A stretch of 6,529 bases of DNA from Anaerolineales bacterium (GTDB lineage: Bacteria > Chloroflexota > Anaerolineae > Anaerolineales > Villigracilaceae): positions 1 to 6,529 of the forward strand of contig JADGQD010000118.1 of NCBI GenBank assembly GCA_017882065.1, read 5' to 3'. The translations under genes and the position numbers were made by a program. Below, in pieces: positions 5,815-6,529 of the stretch (position 1 is the first letter of the stretch; each line of letters starts with the position of its first letter). The notes under the pieces were generated by a model that did no database searches, was not told the DNA's origin, and saw only the letters and a program-made list of their open reading frames with translations.

Positions 5815-5870
5815 AAGTGCCAGGGTATGGATTCGATACGCGTATCGAATATCGAAAAACCGATCCTTGA
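5815..5870. repeat. Degenerate repeat unit 2 containing a perfect 20-base palindrome
   Basis: The unit starts AAGTGCCAGGGT, as does unit 3 (with one change). It then contains ATTCGATACG/CGTATCGAAT at 5831-5850, a perfect palindrome centred on CGCG. ATCGAAAAACCGATC follows, itself a small dyad. The ATTCGATA arm also occurs in unit 1. Confidence 0.65.
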
Positions 5871-5910
5871 GGCGAAACCGACCGCAGATTCATACCCCTT
5901 CGAAGGAGGC

Positions 5911-5936
5911 GTGCCTGGCAAAGACCGCCCAGGCAC
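5911..5936. repeat. Hairpin GTGCCTGG/CCAGGCAC
   Basis: A perfect 8-base stem (5911-5918 and 5929-5936) surrounds a 10-base loop. No T-run follows. The arms resemble the GTGCCAGGG that begins units 2 and 3, so the hairpin probably belongs to the same repeat family. Confidence 0.5.
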
Positions 5937-5959
5937 AGGGGTGGGGGTGCGGAGATGGA

Positions 5960-6007
5960 AGGTGCCAGGGTTGTGCATTGATATTGAGGAACAATCGAGG
6001 AACAATC
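5960..6007. repeat. Repeat unit 3 with a perfect 11-base tandem duplication
   Basis: The unit begins AGGTGCCAGGGT, parallel to unit 2, then has TTGATATT and two exact copies of GAGGAACAATC (5986-5996 and 5997-6007). An 11-base period places the copies on nearly the same face of the helix, as in iterons or operator arrays. This could equally be a chance or slippage duplication. Confidence 0.6.
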
Positions 6008-6219
6008 CCCTACGCAGTAAAGTGTATCGTCCCTGCGGATGCAGAAGGCTTTTTTCGTTGCGGATGGAAGTTTCGATTTTTAAGGTTCAAAAGAACATGC
6101 GGAAAGGATGCCCAAAAGACTTCCAGCCCGTATGGATATTATAGTACATTTGTTCTGATTTGCAAGATGTGTTTTGATAAATTATGATTCTTTTATTCTT
6201 AATATTCTAAAACGTTCCT

Positions 6220-6292
6220 CACCCCATCGTCAAGTGGACCAGGACGGAGCCCTTTCAAGGTTAAAACTGGGGTTCGAATCCCCACGCGGATA
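6220..6292 (+). tRNA. tRNA-Glu(UUC)-like sequence, probable pseudogene
   Basis: The body matches tRNA-Glu. T8 is at 6227. The D stem is GTC/GAC (6229-6231, 6243-6245) with GG in the D loop. The anticodon loop CTTTCAA (6252-6258) has anticodon TTC at 6254-6256. The T arm is perfect: TGGGG, TTCGAAT, CCCCA (6268-6284). The anticodon stem has one mismatch (G6247 against A6263) and a G-T pair. The acceptor stem fails: CACCCCA (6220-6226) against CGCGGAT (6285-6291) gives three pairs out of seven, and no CCA is encoded. The usual first base G1 is C. It is therefore most likely a decayed or partial copy rather than a working tRNA. Confidence 0.6.
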
Positions 6293-6334
6293 TATCCCCC
6301 GATAGTACCTCTCTTTTTAAGTGGAAAATCCGTC

Positions 6335-6529
6335 TCACTTCCCCACATACGCATAAACGCCGCGGTACTCGGGCGGGAGCTGCCGGGCAAGCGCCTCCAT
6401 GATCAGGCGCGTCCCCTCTTGCAGCGCATCCATTCGGCTGGTAAATTCCGGCAAAACGAACGGTTTCCCCACCGCCAGCGTGACCGGTGTGCGGCGGAAC
6501 TTTTTCATGCCGTTCTCGATCAGCCTGAA
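6335..6529 (-). CDS. plsC: 1-acyl-sn-glycerol-3-phosphate acyltransferase (PlsC-like), C-terminal 64 residues
   Basis: The frame enters at the right edge and ends at TGA (6337-6335). The visible part reads FRRTPVTLAVGKPFVLPE, then about 20 residues of helix (RMDALQEGTRLIMEALARQ), then LPPEYRGVYAYVGK. This is the usual C-terminus of PlsC/LPLAT proteins, where the V.VGKPF.LP strand follows the acyltransferase core and LPPEYRGVY closes the protein. The enzyme acylates lysophosphatidic acid to phosphatidic acid at the cytoplasmic membrane. The catalytic HX4D and substrate-binding motifs lie outside the window, so the exact acyltransferase type is unproven. It is oriented like the rpmH operon but separated from it by about 870 bases. 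No intrinsic terminator is evident after the stop. Confidence 0.75.
   Translation of the reverse strand, partial: FRLIENGMKKFRRTPVTLAVGKPFVLPEFTSRMDALQEGTRLIMEALARQLPPEYRGVYAYVGK

Larger units (their letters stand above)
5466..6219. other. Long non-coding region upstream of rpmH, rich in palindromes and repeats
   Basis: No frame on either strand looks like a protein; those present translate repeats and change composition along their length. In order it holds the rpmH leader with the right repeat copy, a small GCGGT/ACCGC hairpin (5590-5602), the rpmH promoter, a 20-base palindrome (5693-5712), a set of related degenerate repeats (5758-6007) with a second 20-base palindrome, and an AT-rich stretch (6060-6219) in which nothing specific is seen. 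No DnaA boxes (TTATCCACA or close) were found, although dnaA/oriC lies upstream of rpmH in many bacteria. Confidence 0.7.

Noticed and set aside
5758..6007. CRISPR array
   Set aside because: The repeats are degenerate, irregularly spaced and only partly shared, with no constant repeat-spacer period.
5733..6187. Overlapping frames on both strands upstream of rpmH
   Set aside because: They read through the palindromes and degenerate repeats, have no plausible ribosome binding site and no recognisable domain.
6174..6205. Promoter (TTGATA...TAATAT) for the tRNA-like sequence
   Set aside because: The spacer would be 20 bases, too long for a normal promoter, in an AT-rich stretch where such matches arise by chance.
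6288..6297. GGATATATCC dyad after the tRNA-like sequence
   Set aside because: It is a ten-base palindrome only, with no T-run and no supporting context.
5466..6335. Replication origin upstream of rpmH
   Set aside because: No DnaA box close to TTATCCACA was found on either strand and dnaA is not in the window; TTATCCGTG at 5501-5509 is a single poor match.
6199..6390. Minus-strand frame of 63 residues (GIRTPVLTLKGLRPG...)
   Set aside because: It is the translation of the reverse complement of the tRNA-Glu-like sequence and runs into the plsC end out of frame, a well-known type of false gene.

Overview
The window most resembles a chromosomal segment from a Chloroflexota bacterium, probably Anaerolineae-like. 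This is an inference from the gene order and from the look of the L34, RNase P, YidC and Jag proteins; no database search was possible. Its backbone is one co-directional minus-strand cluster, read from high to low coordinates: rpmH (5465-5295), rnpA (5242-4892), yidD (4902-4612), a beta-propeller lipoprotein gene (4596-3529), yidC (3517-2732) and jag/khpB (2735-1941). A near-consensus sigma-70-type promoter (5655-5627) stands upstream of rpmH. Genes overlap or are separated by 11-52 bases, so the cluster reads as one transcript joining ribosome assembly (L34), tRNA maturation (RNase P protein), membrane protein insertion (YidD, YidC) and an RNA-binding cell-envelope regulator (Jag). The unusual member is the beta-propeller lipoprotein between yidD and yidC.

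Left of the cluster the DNA is visibly more AT-rich. Positions 1724-1940 hold a hairpin and one copy of a 64-base repeat. Positions 1279-1723 hold the remains of an ISAs1-family transposase: a frameshift near the N-terminus, the catalytic centre deleted, and a likely IS end at 1287-1300. Beyond it is a two-gene unit with its own extended -10 promoter. It contains a TPR protein with a degenerate NTPase-like N-terminal region (1191-364) and a multi-pass membrane protein cut by the window edge (350-1).

Right of rpmH, 5466-6219 has no convincing gene. It holds the rpmH leader with the second copy of the 64-base repeat, the promoter, two perfect 20-base palindromes, a smaller hairpin, and a family of degenerate direct repeats with paired 11-base units. 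Then comes a tRNA-Glu(UUC)-like sequence whose body is intact but whose acceptor stem does not pair (6220-6292). The window ends in the C-terminal part of a PlsC-type acyltransferase gene on the minus strand.

No complete new defence or mobile system is visible. The points most worth following are the propeller lipoprotein inside the insertase operon, the 80%-identical repeat pair bracketing that operon, and the palindrome and repeat cluster upstream of rpmH.
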